Part shown: one piece after another, positions 11,923 to 24,934 of the stretch
Layout: every line of letters begins with the position of its first letter
How positions within the stretch are numbered: the first letter of the stretch is position 1
Origin: Nephromyces sp. MM_2019
Taxonomy: Eukaryota > Apicomplexa > Aconoidasida > Nephromycida
DNA: 64,000 bases
NCBI GenBank assembly: GCA_015657535.1
Contig: JADHZB010001968.1
Coordinates: 69,386 to 133,385, forward strand
Reading direction: 5' to 3'
Program-made: the position numbers and the translations under genes
The notes under the pieces: model-generated
The model's database searches: none
Told to the model about the DNA's origin: nothing
The model's input: the letters and a program-made list of their open reading frames with translations, nothing else

Positions 11923-13990
11923 TCAGAGTTCATAATTCTCTGCAGTGGAAGGTATCGATTGAGTGTCATCAGCTTTAACTGTTTTAAAAGGTGGTAAGTT
12001 TTTTGGTATATCTTCAAAGTATAAGTGGCTTGTCATCAAATTGCTCATGAATGTTGTGAGAGATTCCTAATAATAAATAGGAAATATTTCGTTACACTCT
12101 GTTATGTTTCTTGAAATTTAAATCAAAAGAATTAGTGCTTGTGTCTATAGATAATAGTCATATACCTTGGAGAAATCTCCACGGTGAGTGACAAATTTAC
12201 CCTTCTCAAGACTTATAGCTACAACAGCTGGATAGCCAAATGCAAGATTTAACTTTTCTTCAACCTTAAAGTGATCACCAGCTTTAAAATAAAAATATCA
12301 AGAATTTTATATAAATTATCTAAATTTTTAGTACTTCTTACCTTGGGTCCAAAAAAACTTGATCGGTAAATTTGAGGAGGATTTGGCTATTGCCTGGTAT
12401 AGCTTTAAGTATTTATTTCTACCTTCTTCTTGAGAGTCCAGTATGTGAGGAAGAAATGATACTACACACACACCCTTGCCACATTCGCCTTTGAATTGGT
12501 CATCTGTCAAGATTTGTTCTATCTTTTTAGATTTGCTGGTATTTTGTATTGAATAATCCCTTATAAATTATTTTTAATACAAATTTGTTTAATTTAATGA
12601 CTATTTACTTTAAAAATTGTTCGATATATTCAAGAAAAGAGTCAAGTGCTCTTGGGCCATCATAGTCTTTAACGTTTGACTTATTTTCAGCAGGGAATAA
12701 TTTTAGTGTAGGGAAGCCCTGATAAAATGTCGTAAAAATTAGGATATAATTAAGGTAACTAAGGATATTAAACTTAGACAAGTCACCTGTATCATGAATT
12801 TTTTTGAAAGCATTTGTTCTTTTGTTGCGTCGACTTTCCCAATTTTTACGGCTCCACTTGCAGACCTTCCTAATTCTTCCCAAATTGGAGCTAAACTCTT
12901 GCAATGTCCACACCATGGAGCATAAAACTCAATAAACCTTTTGGGTAGATTAAAAATAGAATTTAATAAAGTTTTTGATTGGTGAGAGTAGGTATTTATA
13001 TAAACGTTAGTACCAGACATTATCGGAGTCATTCATAACGAGTTCTTGGAAATTGCTATCCGTCACTTCAATAACATGGTTTCCTGAACTCTTTTTGTTT
13101 TTCTTTCCTTCATCTTTGTTGCTACTAGAGGATTTCTTGTTCCCTTTTTATTTTAATAAATTGTAAGCATATACAACAAGTTGATTAAATTAATTTTGTT
13201 ACAAGAACCTGAATGATTATTTTCTAAGCGCCCATTAGCTATCTTTTTCATGGTTTTGAGAAGAAATGAGATTATTGAAGAAGCTTTTTTATCACCTTCA
13301 TATTCATAGCTTGAGGGTTGTGTTCCAACTGCAAATTCAGCTCATAGTTTTAAATACAATGAAGGATGTTTCTTGATTATTATAGATTTCGAACTAAGCT
13401 TTTATAACCAGTGTTGTGAATAATCTTGATTTTTGGAAAACTATTGACACCAAATTTTTGCATTATTGAGTCGTCATCAGTGGCATATACAGGAACTAAT
13501 CCATCTAAAGCGTTAGCAATGCTTTCAAATTCGGGTACAAATTTTTGGCAGTGTCCACACCTGATCGAAACCATCACAAGTCATTCCAAATTAGTCGAAG
13601 ATATGTATCTAAAAAGGTGCTACAAAATTTTCTTTCAATAAAATGGTAAATAAAATATTTTGTTCATATGTGTGCGAAAAAAATGTATTACTGAAATCAT
13701 CACAACTCCAAATGAGTTGGTTTAGGGGTCAAAAATCGCTTATTGGCAGCTAATGTTCACTCAAAGATCTAATGAAGTATTGTTTAATTTGGATTGTTTA
13801 ATTTGGATGCTAACCAGTCTTTAAAGAATTCAACAAGGAAGATACCATTGGATTGTTCGATCTTTTTGGAAAATTCCATTGAATTCAGAGTAATAACGGG
13901 GCTCTTCCCATTATAAAGGCAAATACCCAGATGGGGAAAAACTAGATTTAACAAAAATATTGAAAAGGTAAAAGTTGTATAGCCTTTCAT
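11923..13990 (-). CDS. Protein disulfide isomerase with two CGHC thioredoxin domains (PDIA6/P5 type)
   Basis: Nine exons: 13815-13990, 13409-13560, 13209-13340, 13014-13143, 12787-12937, 12609-12718, 12342-12535, 12166-12281, 11923-12066; 434 residues. It makes, breaks and shuffles disulfides in the ER lumen, the likely folding partner for Cys-rich secreted proteins such as the EGF adhesin. An N-terminal hydrophobic signal (about residues 5-25) is followed by thioredoxin domain 1 with FFKDWCGHCQKF, a Lys/Ser-rich linker, domain 2 with FYAPWCGHCKSL, then a redox-inactive thioredoxin-like b domain (VVSFLPHILDSQ; GYPAVVAISL). This a-a-b order and length match P5/PDIA6. Both active sites are split by introns at the Trp codon or just beside it. 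The protein ends NYEL, which departs from KDEL/HDEL but keeps the final Glu-Leu. Confidence 0.9.
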
Positions 13991-14837
13991 TGTGATTAAG
14001 TGTAAAATATAAAATAAATATGATAATATTTCAGTAAAAAGAAGATGTTAAAATTTTATAAATGAAATCAATTGAAATCATTGAGTCTTATTTAATTCTC
14101 AATCTGCTTTACTTAATTATTTTGCATTGCTATTCTTAAAGATATGTATATCTATATATGTATTATGCAAGGTTTGCTCGAAAAATTTGAGACAAGCAAG
14201 ATCTACAAGCTTCATATTTTAATTAAATTTTCAAGGTGGCGAAGTTTGTCTATAAAACTTCTCGTTTAAAAGGTTATCAACTCTTTCAATTATATTAATT
14301 TTATAGAGGAAATACTTTTATATTCCTTCTTATGAATAATAATTTACAACATTTATATTTCTTCTAATAAAAATCCAATCTCGTAACATGTTAAGAACAA
14401 ATATAAATAAAATAAAAAAATATGAAAACATAAACCATTTAAATTTATTCAAAATGAATACACTTCGAAAGTTGAAAGTGGTGTACTTTACTAACTTCTA
14501 ATTAATGCAAGACACATACGCAAAATCAGTAAATCCCCAATAAAATACTCTAAATTTGATAATTTAAAAGCAAAATAATGTCAATTCAATAATTTAAAAA
14601 TTATCATGCTTCTAAATTCTATGAACACATTGTTCTTTTTATAAATAAATACACCTGATCAGCTATAGAATTCCTACGTAATTTCTCATTAAATACGAAC
14701 TCTCAACTAAATAATAATTATTTCAATCCAGAGATAACCCTCTAATAGTTTTTAAGAATAATACATCAGATGCCACTAAATTTTAATTTTTTATAGCTAT
14801 CTAAAGGGTTAATCTCATCACCAACGACTTCTACATT
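13991..14837. other. Divergent intergenic region (PDI / RWDD1 promoters)
   Basis: About 850 AT-rich bases between two divergent start codons; promoters for both genes must lie here. No conserved motif, exon or repeat could be identified. Confidence 0.5.
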
Positions 14838-15976
14838 ATGGATTTTCACACATCTGAACAGTACAACGAGATAGAAGTACTTGAATGCCTCTACTATCAC
14901 CCTGGTGAATTCACCAAAATCTCTTCAAAAGCTTTTGCATTGAACTTAGTTCCGTCCCCAGAACTCGAACAGGAAAACCACGTTGCTATTACTTTATTTA
15001 TTGAATATACCCCAAAGTATCCAGAGGAAGCGCCTAATTGGAGGCTTGAACAATGTATAAATAACTTAGAGTAAAAATTACTTTTAATTCCACTATATAA
15101 AAAAAATTAAAAATAGTATGCAGATCATAAGATATCATGCTCATTTTTGTTTATCACTATATAGGCAAGAATCTATCCTCAACTCAAATAACTGAAGTTG
15201 AAAGCATTGTCAACGAGACCATCGACATTTCGATTGGAGACTGTATGATTTATAATGTGGCCGACCGGTTACAAGTAATGTCTAATTGAACTTGATTTTA
15301 TTATCTGAGCTATGTACCACTCGTTATTTAAAATTTATTGATATTTTACTACCAAAAGAGTTGGCTTGTTGAAAATAACACCCCACAAAAGTCCATGTAT
15401 GAGGAAATGATGAACCGAATTGACGAGAATCAAGACATTCAGCAAGATGAAAACCTGGAAGAAGATTCAGATCTCTCCGAAAATGATTCCGATTACGAAA
15501 CTTATAAAGGGATTCAAAATAAAATGCTATGTGATCCCGAAGTAAGAAATTCATCAAGATATATATATATATAGCCGGAAACAATTTCCATTTTATTAGA
15601 CTAAGAGAGTAAAAGCAATAGCTTGAAATTTATCAAAGCTTGATTTTTATATAAAATTCAACAAGGCTTCATTATTTCTATAACTTGTATTTAGACATTT
15701 TTCTCTTATAATTCTTGTTGAATTAAGAAAATATAGGAAGTATCACCATGTTTGAATACTACATATGATTTCTTATTACTTATATAATTTATTTCTCAAT
15801 AGGAGAGGGTCGATGAAGATACCTTTTTGTTTTGGGCTGAAAATTTTAAAAAAGAAATGGAAGATAATGGAATCTGGAAAAGAAGCTTAGATGATCAAGG
15901 ACTTACTGGTCGTGAGATGTTTGAAATTGACTCCTCTCTTGCTGAACTATACTCGTTTTCACTTGCTGACCAATGA
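14838..15976 (+). CDS. RWDD1: RWD domain-containing protein 1 (RWDD1/Gir2, DRG2-binding)
   Basis: Four exons: 14838-15054, 15165-15274, 15359-15541, 15803-15976; 227 residues. The RWD domain occupies residues 1 to about 100 and shows the family start (QYNEIEVLECLYY) and the YxxxYPEEAP motif that defines RWD domains. An acidic middle (residues 120-165, many Asp/Glu) is followed by the RWDD1-specific C-terminus, TFLFWAENFKKEME with LTGREMFEID, matching the TxExFxxWxxxFxxE and LTGxQLFE blocks of RWDD1/DFRP2. By family knowledge Gir2/RWDD1 binds the GTPase DRG2/Rbg2 and Gcn1 and works in translation control in the cytosol. Start chosen at the first ATG of the open frame, which begins the RWD fold directly. 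Confidence 0.85.
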
Positions 15977-16528
15977 AATTATTAAAGCACAACTTCTATT
16001 TGTATTTTTCATGATTAGATAGGACAAATCACAATTTTTATACATGACTAATAATTAAACGCCAGAAATTTTTAAAACATCCAACCCCAATATTTATCCT
16101 GAGTAATATCCCATCTACCAGTTGAACGAGTCTATAATTGATTGTCCCACGTACTAAAACACAACATATATTAAATACATATATAAGAGAAGTAAAAACT
16201 CGTTTACTTAACTTTTCTAGGCTAAGTTTTAAATTTATGCCCTGACTTGCTGAAGTAAAATTTGGGACGATAATATTAACTAGAAAATCTAGCTGAAATT
16301 TAAAGGTCTTATTTTGAGTACCTTGATAGGAGTTATGCTACGAAAGATTGAAATTACAACTTTACCCCATTACACTCCAATGTTTATAAAAGTATAGTAA
16401 AATTAAAATTATTTTTTAACAAAAATTTCTGAAACAAAGTTAAAAACCATAAATAATTCTGCCAAAGTTAAATGTAGCAAAATATTTGAAAATATATCAC
16501 AGACGATTTAAAGATATATATATTAAAA
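15977..16528. other. Intergenic
   Basis: About 550 AT-rich bases between the RWDD1 stop and the next start; no exon or RNA seen. Confidence 0.5.
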
Positions 16529-18104
16529 ATGGACCTAATTTATAAATCATCCAAAATGACAGTTATCATTAATTTGATAAGTTTAATTCCGTTTCTAATA
16601 ATAGGTACAAAGAATGTCAAAATTCACTAATATGCAACTGTATATAAAATGAGCTTCCCATATAAAAGACTTTATGTAAAATTGCTTTGAAATTTTGAAT
16701 CACGTCTACTTCGTAGTTTCAATCGAATTAAATAGATATGTATTTTATATAATTAATATACAGGATACAACTGTTTTACAAATGACATGATATCAGAGAT
16801 CCAACAGGAGTTAAAAGTTCCTAAAGGTAAATTTTTAATTTGTATATAGTTTTCTAATCTCTCGAATTGATAAATTTTTTCTGAACACAAGAAATTCGTT
16901 GCCCTAAGGGATGGCTTCCTTATGGTCCACACTGTATAACCCTAATTTCGGTACAATCATATACAACTTGCCCGACGGATAAATCTGTCTTTACAAGAGG
17001 ATTGAAATCATCAATGATAGTTTCTGAGCCAGGCATATGTGCAAAAACTGTTGGGAATATATAAAAATATAAATATATATTTGATTAATTTTTTTTTTTG
17101 CCTGAAATTTATTAGCACCTAAATGAATGATTATTAAATTTAGGTAATCACAGGTCCTAAGTTGACATGTCCATCAGGGTTTTATTTAGACACTAAGCAA
17201 TATTTTCAAAATAAATCTGGGCTTGATCCTTTTGAGACAGATGAATTTTTGAATTATAGTGGAAACTTAGTTTCTCAGATTGGTTGCTCTGGATATGATA
17301 TCATATCTTTGGAGGTAATATTATAATTGTTTAAATTTATGAATTCGATTATAGGGAAATTTGATTCAAAACTTTGTGTGGTAAAGAAGGGAATAATATG
17401 AACCATTTTTTTTAATTATATTAAAGTTTTTTATTTCTAATTTAATTTTAGACTATAGAAGATAACACATGCCCTCCTGGGTATACTTTGATAAGTGATT
17501 ACTGCCAAGCCGAGCAAAAATTATCTGCAACACTCGATTGTCCTAAATCAACAGAGATGGGGGGGAAACCAATAAATTCATTTGCGTGGAAGAATAAGAT
17601 GTACGTACAGTGCGGTTTGGTAGAGTTTTACAAAGGTAAGATGTGGTGCCCTTTAGGATTTTTTCCATCAAATATCCCAAAAAAGGATTACAAATTTGGT
17701 AGTAAAATAGATGATGAAGATAGCCCAGGTAATGATAATTATTCCACGTATTTCACCTGTATAGCTTATAGGTAGCAAATACCATCAGGCAAGGTTGACT
17801 TGAACTTTCCAAATTTAAACATTCAGAGCAAAGAACTTTCAACATTACTCAATTTCAAGGCATACAGATTGACGAATTAATTATTGAGCAACTTGTAAAT
17901 AGCATTTCTATCTCTCCTTCATGCATACAATTTGTATCAGTCAAGCATGAAAATTGTGGACAGTATGCTTGCAACAATCAATACTTACATAATATAGAAA
18001 GAGTAATAAGGAATTGGATTTATTACAAATTAGAAGGTGACCCCGATGACGCTGACTGGATCATTCCTAGTGGTAGAGATATTAAGCTAACTTCACGTGG
18101 CTAG
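16529..18104 (+). CDS. Secreted Cys-rich protein with CPxG motifs, oocyst-wall-protein-like
   Basis: Six exons: 16529-16604, 16764-16826, 16892-17049, 17144-17314, 17452-17728, 17827-18104; 340 residues. The first exon holds a signal-like hydrophobic run (TVIINLISLIPFLIIG); translation may start at 16529 or at the in-frame ATG 16556. The mature part has four CPxG(W/F/Y) units: CPKGWLPYGPHC, CPSGFYLDTK, CPPGYTLISDYC and CPLGFFPSN, spaced 30-70 residues apart with further Cys between them. Oocyst wall proteins of apicomplexans are built from CPxGY-like Cys repeats, and CPW-WPC proteins are another secreted group with CP motifs; this resembles the former more but is short and without clean repeats. 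The last exon has no ATG and was added because phase and coding quality fit. Assignment to a family is tentative; the secreted, disulfide-rich nature is better supported. Confidence 0.6.
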
Positions 18105-19915
18105 CTAGTTATGCAACGGTGGAGTTGGATTGCTTTAAATAAGGACAAACCCTGAAAAACACTATCAAAGATCAAATAAAGCCCAAAACTTATTAAATGT
18201 TCAACCTAGTTCACAAGTTTTAATAAAATATGTTATTAATTGCTTTTTTAGTTAAATACTGAAGGTTTTGGGAAATTTAGAAAAAAACCCCATTATTTTG
18301 CTAGGCATATTTGTTTTGCTTTGCAAGGAATTTAATTATGTCAAAATTAGAGAGATTAGATACTAAAATCTGAGAAATTAAGTAGACATTACTTGAGAAA
18401 TTTTTAACATTGTCATGCTGTATGTGTGATGATAATGAAATTTAGGCTAGACAAAATTGTAAAAATGTACCTTGAAAATTGAAATTGTTTAAAAAGGAAT
18501 AATTACAACCATATAAACTCTTAAACAACTTGAAAATATTTGATTTTCTTTGAGAATTAAGAAAATTATTTAATTTAGACCTAAATAATCTTTTATGATA
18601 AAAACAATTTTAATAAAAATTTGATAACATTTTCATTTTTCTAATTTTGTAAAGTTGTATGATTTACCAGAAATTTCTTTAAACTTAAATTTTTAATCAA
18701 GACTAAAATAACAATTGAATTGTTTTCAGTTAAGTTTGGTTTAAAATTGGTAAGTTCATGTTTTGCCGAAATCGGAGTTGTAATAGTAATGTGTTACTCA
18801 TAACATTTTTGCATATATAACTTGTTAACTCCATAAATAAGTTATTTTAACTATTTTCTTACATTTTATCTGACATAACAAATTAGGCATTGAATAGGAT
18901 AAAAAGCTTTAATCAATTGTTGTCAGCATATATGCAAATAATTGAATTCATATTTTCTTAAAAATTTAATTCTCAGATAAGTGAAGCGGTGTTTTAATTA
19001 CAATAAAGTAATTATCAAGTACGTCTATAGTAACAGTTCAATTTTAAAAGTTAAACAAAATCAATAATATGTTGTCTTGCGTATAATAAGAATGGTATCA
19101 GGAGAAAGGAAAAAAAAATATATATACATGAGTAGGTGTAGTCTGCTTGTTTAAATAGCCACCACAGGGGCTTAGATTGACAGGGTTATTTGTAATGAAA
19201 AGTTTTTATATATAATTGATCTGCTAATTCACTTTATGTAGGCTTAGCTTAGAAATATTTGATAATTTAATTTTTGATTAATGCTGTGCTTTAATAGGCT
19301 GCTTCTCTTTAAGCAATTTTGACTAGCCTCGCTTTATATACAACAAAAGTTAAGCCCCTAATCTGCCCATTCTTCGAAACTTGCCTTGAATTATAACTAA
19401 CTGGTTAATGCTGATATATTAAGGGGAGGGAGCTACTCAGTTATTTTATTATATATTTATGCACATATGACCTAAAATATAAAAATAAACAACTCCAAGT
19501 GCTCAAAAACCTGATTTTGAAATTAAAATCAAATATAAGTTTAATTCCTCCTCTTCTGAGACTCTTCTTATAGTATTACCAATCTTTTTCACTACAAATT
19601 TTTCTTTCCATATTATTGTCTTAATAAATGATGTGTTCTGACCTGCAGATTGTTTATATAACCTGAGTATGAACCCAAACTACCTTTCGATCTAAAATTC
19701 ACTTTTTCAAGATATTTATCACTTGGTACGGAGGGTACTTTTAACACACACCATCGTGTTTTAGAATGAAGATATAGCTCGTGTCATAATTAATTTTTCG
19801 CGTCTTCTTGATTCACAATCAACTTTTTTAGAGGAGTTTTGATTCAGCTATTGATTTAGCCTTTCTACCAAGCATTAAACTGCTTCGAGATATCGAAACC
19901 TACTGTGGAGCGACC
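18105..19915. other. Long intergenic region (1.8 kb)
   Basis: AT-rich, with no open frame that reads like protein on either strand in my scan and no tRNA- or snRNA-like pattern I can defend. A relatively GC-richer patch sits near 19320-19390. The stretch just before 19916 probably carries the promoter and 5' UTR of the next gene. Confidence 0.4.
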
Positions 19916-21764
19916 ATGGAGTCGTATCATTCATCATTCCTACGATATGACCATAGTAGCTCCTATAATACATTATTTAATGGAATCCAATGGACAACTA
20001 ACTCATATCCTTCAACCCTTCCACTAGGCTATTCTCTAGATTCTAGTAACCACCAAGCATTCAAAACAGCTTACCCAGCCTATGATACCTTATCTACTAA
20101 ATACCCCTTGGACTCTACAGAGAATAATGATTCCACGGAATACAGCGACCCCTTTCAGCATCCAAAAGATCACATGCACTCATTGTTTGGTGATCCTTCA
20201 GCTTTAATTAATCAACTTATGGATGAGCTTGATAAAATTGAAGATAACTCTTCTAAGCCACAACCATCCAACAGCCGATCGACAATCTACAATCCTAAAC
20301 CAGAACATAACAACATATTCCACGAAAATGAGGTAAACTATTTATTTAATTTTCTTTACTATCCCTAAAGCATGTTATGATTATTAAATCAGAAAAATAG
20401 CATTACCCATAACCATACCAATGAAAATCCTCGTCTATACAATTATAATGAAGACCCTGAACCACCATCAAATTACAGCAGCACGCTTATTCAAGACTTA
20501 ACTTTTAATGACAATAAAGCAACTGAACACGATTTAGATATTACAACTGATACAAATATTGAATCAACATTGTTACAAGATCAGTATCAACAATTTAAGA
20601 CTACGTCACCAATTTTTTCTTACACCGAACGACCACGCCAAGTCACAAAAAACCGAGGAGCTCAAATAAGGTACTATCATAAATCGAAGATGCATCATTA
20701 CAGCTTTTATTATATACTTAAGTACAATCCTTTTATAGCGCTCTAACTGTTAAGCAAAAAATTTTTTTTTTCGATTATACAATTTCATCAGAGCATCACC
20801 CCCGTTTCAAAATCTTTATTAGTCTCTAATAATCTTCAAATTTAAATTATTATACTTTACAGCGCTCTCGGATTAACGTCTACAACAGAAGAAACAGGTA
20901 ACATAAAACATAATTTTTTGAATCTTGAAAATGACCCTGAAAGTGGTGAGCTTATTTTTTTATATTATTACTTATATTTAGTTAATTTGATCATTAAACC
21001 TTTACCTCTCATCTTAGATCAATTCGACCCAGATCTTGAGATGCTCTTGAGACAAATGGATCGGAAAGAGTTTCAAGAATGTTGGTCTAAAGATTGGACC
21101 CTTGGTTTAGTTAGATTTTGTAAGTATATGCAACTCTCTGAAAAAATGCAATTAGGTCCTGCTAAAAAGCTCAAAACAGATGATAACAAATGCGTCATTC
21201 TAGTTCTTAAAAAAATTTTTCAAAATAAACCCCCTTCTGGCTGGCCAAATTATGGTGTAAGATTACAGATTCAATGCGGTGGCTATATCCAGGATATCCT
21301 TGCCTGGTCCAGTATTAATCGTCAAACCTGGAAAACCATTATGCCCTTGATTGCTAAAGTTAGTAAACAATAATATTAATAGTAAATCTTCAAATAATAA
21401 TTCATAAGATTTCATTAATAAGCCTGATTACTATCCATTACCATTTCATAAGACATCACTAATTCATAAATTTTCATAGATAATAGACTTTTTAGGAAGT
21501 AGGTAGCTTTTTATGTGAGCTTCAACTAATAATAAACTCATTTTTGCAATATTTCTTCAGGGTATTACACAATTGATTAAAAAAGTAGGTGGCGTCCACA
21601 AATTACGAAATGGCCACCAACCATATTTTAATGCCTGCCGCAATGCATTAAGAGAGGATGTTACTCTTTATGCCCTTTTGAAAGAATACTCAAGAAATGT
21701 AAACTCGAAGAAAAAACGCCCAAATTTGGGTGAAACAGAAAGCAAAGAATCTCATAACGATTAG
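19916..21764 (+). CDS. Unknown protein, disordered N-terminal half and conserved-looking helical C-terminus
   Basis: Five exons: 19916-20332, 20393-20670, 20863-20897, 21018-21358, 21561-21764; 424 residues. Start ATG sits in a good context (gcgaccATGg). Residues 1-240 are rich in Ser, Thr, Asn, Tyr and Pro, with no hydrophobic segment. From about residue 250 the sequence becomes compact: LEMLLRQMDRKEF, DWTLGLVRFCKYM, PPSGWPNYGVRLQIQCGGY, ITQLIKKVGGVHKLRNG, ending in a basic tail. I do not recognise the domain. The pattern (long low-complexity leader, folded basic C-terminus) is common in nuclear regulators, but that is only an impression. The 120-base gap 20898-21017 is read as one intron. 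Confidence 0.68.
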
Positions 21765-22886
21765 ACCTTTATCTACTGAGCATTTATCAAGCCTTTTCTT
21801 TTTTGTTGAAATAATACTAACCATAGCCGAATCACATCTACCCATAATAAGAGAAGTTTACTGCAATTAAAATTTGAAAGATTCAGACTCACAATATTCT
21901 ATTAAAAACTTTTTTTGGGCCTCAAAACAACTATTATAAATACTCTTTGTACAATCCTAAAGCATTATAATAATTGCTACTTTTAATAATAATATTACTC
22001 TCGCGGTAAATTTGTTATATTACATACATATATTGCATAAAGCCAACAAAAGTTTTAACTTGTTGATAAATTGTTTTTAAAAAGAAACAAGCAAGATAAC
22101 CAATTTAAACAATTTACAAAGTTTCCGAAATTAAACATCAAATACTACAATTATGAATGTAGAACAAAACATATTTTAATTAGTGTAGCATTATATTGCA
22201 TACGCCCCATTTCGCTGGCTATCTTTATTTAAGCTTAAATACGAAAGTAGTAATCTACTCAAGCTTCAGTCGGTATTACTGGGTGAATATTGGGTAAGAA
22301 AGGAATAAGTAGTTTTAGTACATTAGGATATTGACGTTCGATTTGTTTTCATAAAAACTAAAATATTTCAATAATCTCAAAGTCATTAGTTTACACACCT
22401 TTTGTGAATGCTTCAATTTCTCATATTTAAGTGCTTGAAAATAAATAATTCATGCTATTAGTGTTTTTTTGTTAGGCCTTTTTTATTAATGCCTGTGCCT
22501 GTTGTTTTGTCTCGAGATATTATCGAGGTATAAATACATTAACTGTGCTTCGTTGCTCAATAATTTCATTAATCTTATTGACATTTCAAGCTTTTATTAA
22601 AAGGTTTCAAGACTTCTTCGAGGTTACAATTTTTAATGCTGTCTCAATCATAAGTCTTGGAGTGTGGAATATTTTGTATTTGTATCAATTTTAATTATTT
22701 TTAAATATTTCTTTGTTTGTATAAACTGTTGTAATTTAGATTCAATATTATTTTACTTTATTTCTCAACTTGAAGAGTTTTAGTTAAATGCTTGAAACCT
22801 TCAATGCTTAATTTATTCGAAATAATCTCAGAATTTAATCTTTTTAAAGTATTTTTAAAAATAACTATTCCAGAATTATTTTGAGA
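21765..22886. other. Intergenic
   Basis: About 1.1 kb between tandem genes on the plus strand. No supported feature on either strand. Confidence 0.45.
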
Positions 22887-24756
22887 ATGAATAACGAAGG
22901 TAGTTTTGACAATTGTCATGAGGATATTAAAAGTAATAAGCCAAAAGCGGATTTTGAAAATTTTATCGCATATAGTTTGTCCAATGATTCTATTGACGAT
23001 CAAAGTTTCCTAATTGAGCAAGGAGCGGAGGTTGAAAATGTAATCGGGAATAATCAAGGTGTTAATTGTATTGACGAAATCAAAGCTAATGAAATTGTTG
23101 AAGAGGGTAAAATTTCTAGCTTCTTAGTAGTGTCCGAAGCTGAAGAGTTGCGAGACAATATAAAAGGTTCTAAATCTGTGAAAGAAATCGTGACTGGTGA
23201 TGAAGATTTGATCGTAAAGGGGGAAATTGAAAGCAAAGATGAAGCAAACTCAAGCTTGAAAATGTCTAATGAGTGGCAATTTCCACCTATGACTGTAAAT
23301 CAGTTAGCTCATCTTTTGGATAACGTTGATGTACGAAGTGCACTGAAACAACTTAATCCGACATTTGAAAATATATTCAGTCTTGAAAATGTCGAGAATA
23401 GAAATTGTAGCACAAGTATAATTGATAACAAAGGACAGGACCTTAGAAAGATTACCATAAATTCAACTAATCAAAAGCGTATTTATACAGCAAGTAATGA
23501 TTGCTCTCGCAGTGGAGGCGAATTCAGTGTCAGAAACTCGTTAGATATTGAAAATAATGCAAATTCTAAAAAACTATGCCTGATAGGTTCAAAAGAAATT
23601 GACATACATAATAATTCAGATATAATTCCAAAATATGGTGAACTCAGAATTGGGCAAAATTATAATCTTGCAAGCTCAGATTTAACTCCTAAAAGATATT
23701 CTCTTAAAGCATTTGGGGAGTATGATATGATTGAATTGAAAGTTGTTTGTGACTCTTTCCATAATAAAGAAATTGGAATATGTCGTATTTTGGCTATACA
23801 TTCAGGAATTACATTATACAATTTGCACCGGTGTATTGCTATATCTCTAAGAATAGATAAGGTAGACCGAGTGGGTTTTATAAAATTTTCACTTAGAAAT
23901 TTTCTTTTGTGTTTTTAGAGAGCCTCGGAAGAGTATCTTCATGCATGGATAGTAAATGATGGAACTGTATATGGTGGTGGTAGATCTTGTAGCCCGGCTA
24001 TGTCACGAAGGTTATCGCTACAAACAGATAGGCACACTACATATAGACAATTGGTTCAATTGCCAGTAGATGATTCTGGTCTAGTACACAAGCAATGCTG
24101 TCCACCTTTAACTTATATATTTGGGAAAATACAATGTCAAGTATATTTAAATGATTTTCTCTTGCAGCGAACAAATTCTGCTGATTTGTTATGGGTAAAG
24201 GGATGATTTATGAAATAAAATTACATTTTTTTATTTAGTTATCTGATATCAGGTTCCACGTTGTTGTTATGGGAGCTATGGTACTACACCATATTCTAAC
24301 AATTGGAAAAATTTTAAGGCATTGGAATACTTTGAACCAGAAACTGAAGTCGATTTAGATTCTTTAAATTTGTAAATTACTAATAAATTTTGTATAGCCT
24401 TTAAACACAATATACTATATACTCAGAGATTTAATGCAAACAAGGTTTAGTAGAAATGTAGCTTCATGCCGAAGAACTCAACGAAAGCGTATGAGGGTAA
24501 GATAAAATCAAACCTATCTCTATACATGCAAGTTATTTCATTTATTTATTTGTTTTACTTTAAGGGAATTGATCAAGTAATTTTGAGAAGCTATCGCACA
24601 CGAATACACGAATTTTTCACGGATAGAATTGCAATACAGAGGCTTGCCAATTATATAACTACTAAATCCAACAAGTACTCTAAGAAAGAACGAGAAAAGA
24701 ATAATTTGCAGCTACTTAGCTGGAAAGATAATAAGGATAAGAATTACTTGTTATAA
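22887..24756 (+). CDS. Protein with a pRiA4b ORF-3-like (IS1096 TnpR-like) domain
   Basis: Five exons: 22887-23861, 23919-24194, 24253-24371, 24427-24496, 24565-24756; 543 residues. Residues 1-270 are acidic and low in complexity apart from a short helical block (FPPMTVNQLAHLLDN). From about residue 285 the order is LKVVCDSFHNKEIGICRIL, then LYNLHRCIAISLRI, YLHAWIVNDGTVYGG and LTYIFGKIQCQVYLNDF. This follows the pRiA4b ORF-3 layout: strand, WRR-like strand, LH helix, HxxxF-type strand, YG, and YxFGDxW-like strand. Bacterial members come from a plasmid and an insertion-element passenger gene; eukaryotic members exist with unknown roles. The C-terminal 85 residues are basic (SCRRTQRKRM). The characteristic Asp-Trp of the bacterial FGD-W strand is not kept. 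Alternatively an unrelated lineage-specific protein. Confidence 0.6.
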
Positions 24757-24934
24757 ATGCGAAGTTTTTTAGTCTTTTCATGCATGTGCAAATTAAGGTA
24801 ATTCTGAACAAGCAGTTTTTTGCTACAAATAATATTCTAAATATGATTACATAAATAAACTATTGGATTAAACTTAATTAAACTGATTTTTAGTTATGTG
24901 AAAAGTGTTATTGATTAAACTGCATATTAATTAA

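Noticed and set aside
17729..17775. Continuation of the CPxG protein's open frame to the TAG at 17773
   Set aside because: A strong donor (GTAATG) at 17729 joins in phase to a 278-base coding exon; the read-through tail is short and not conserved-looking.
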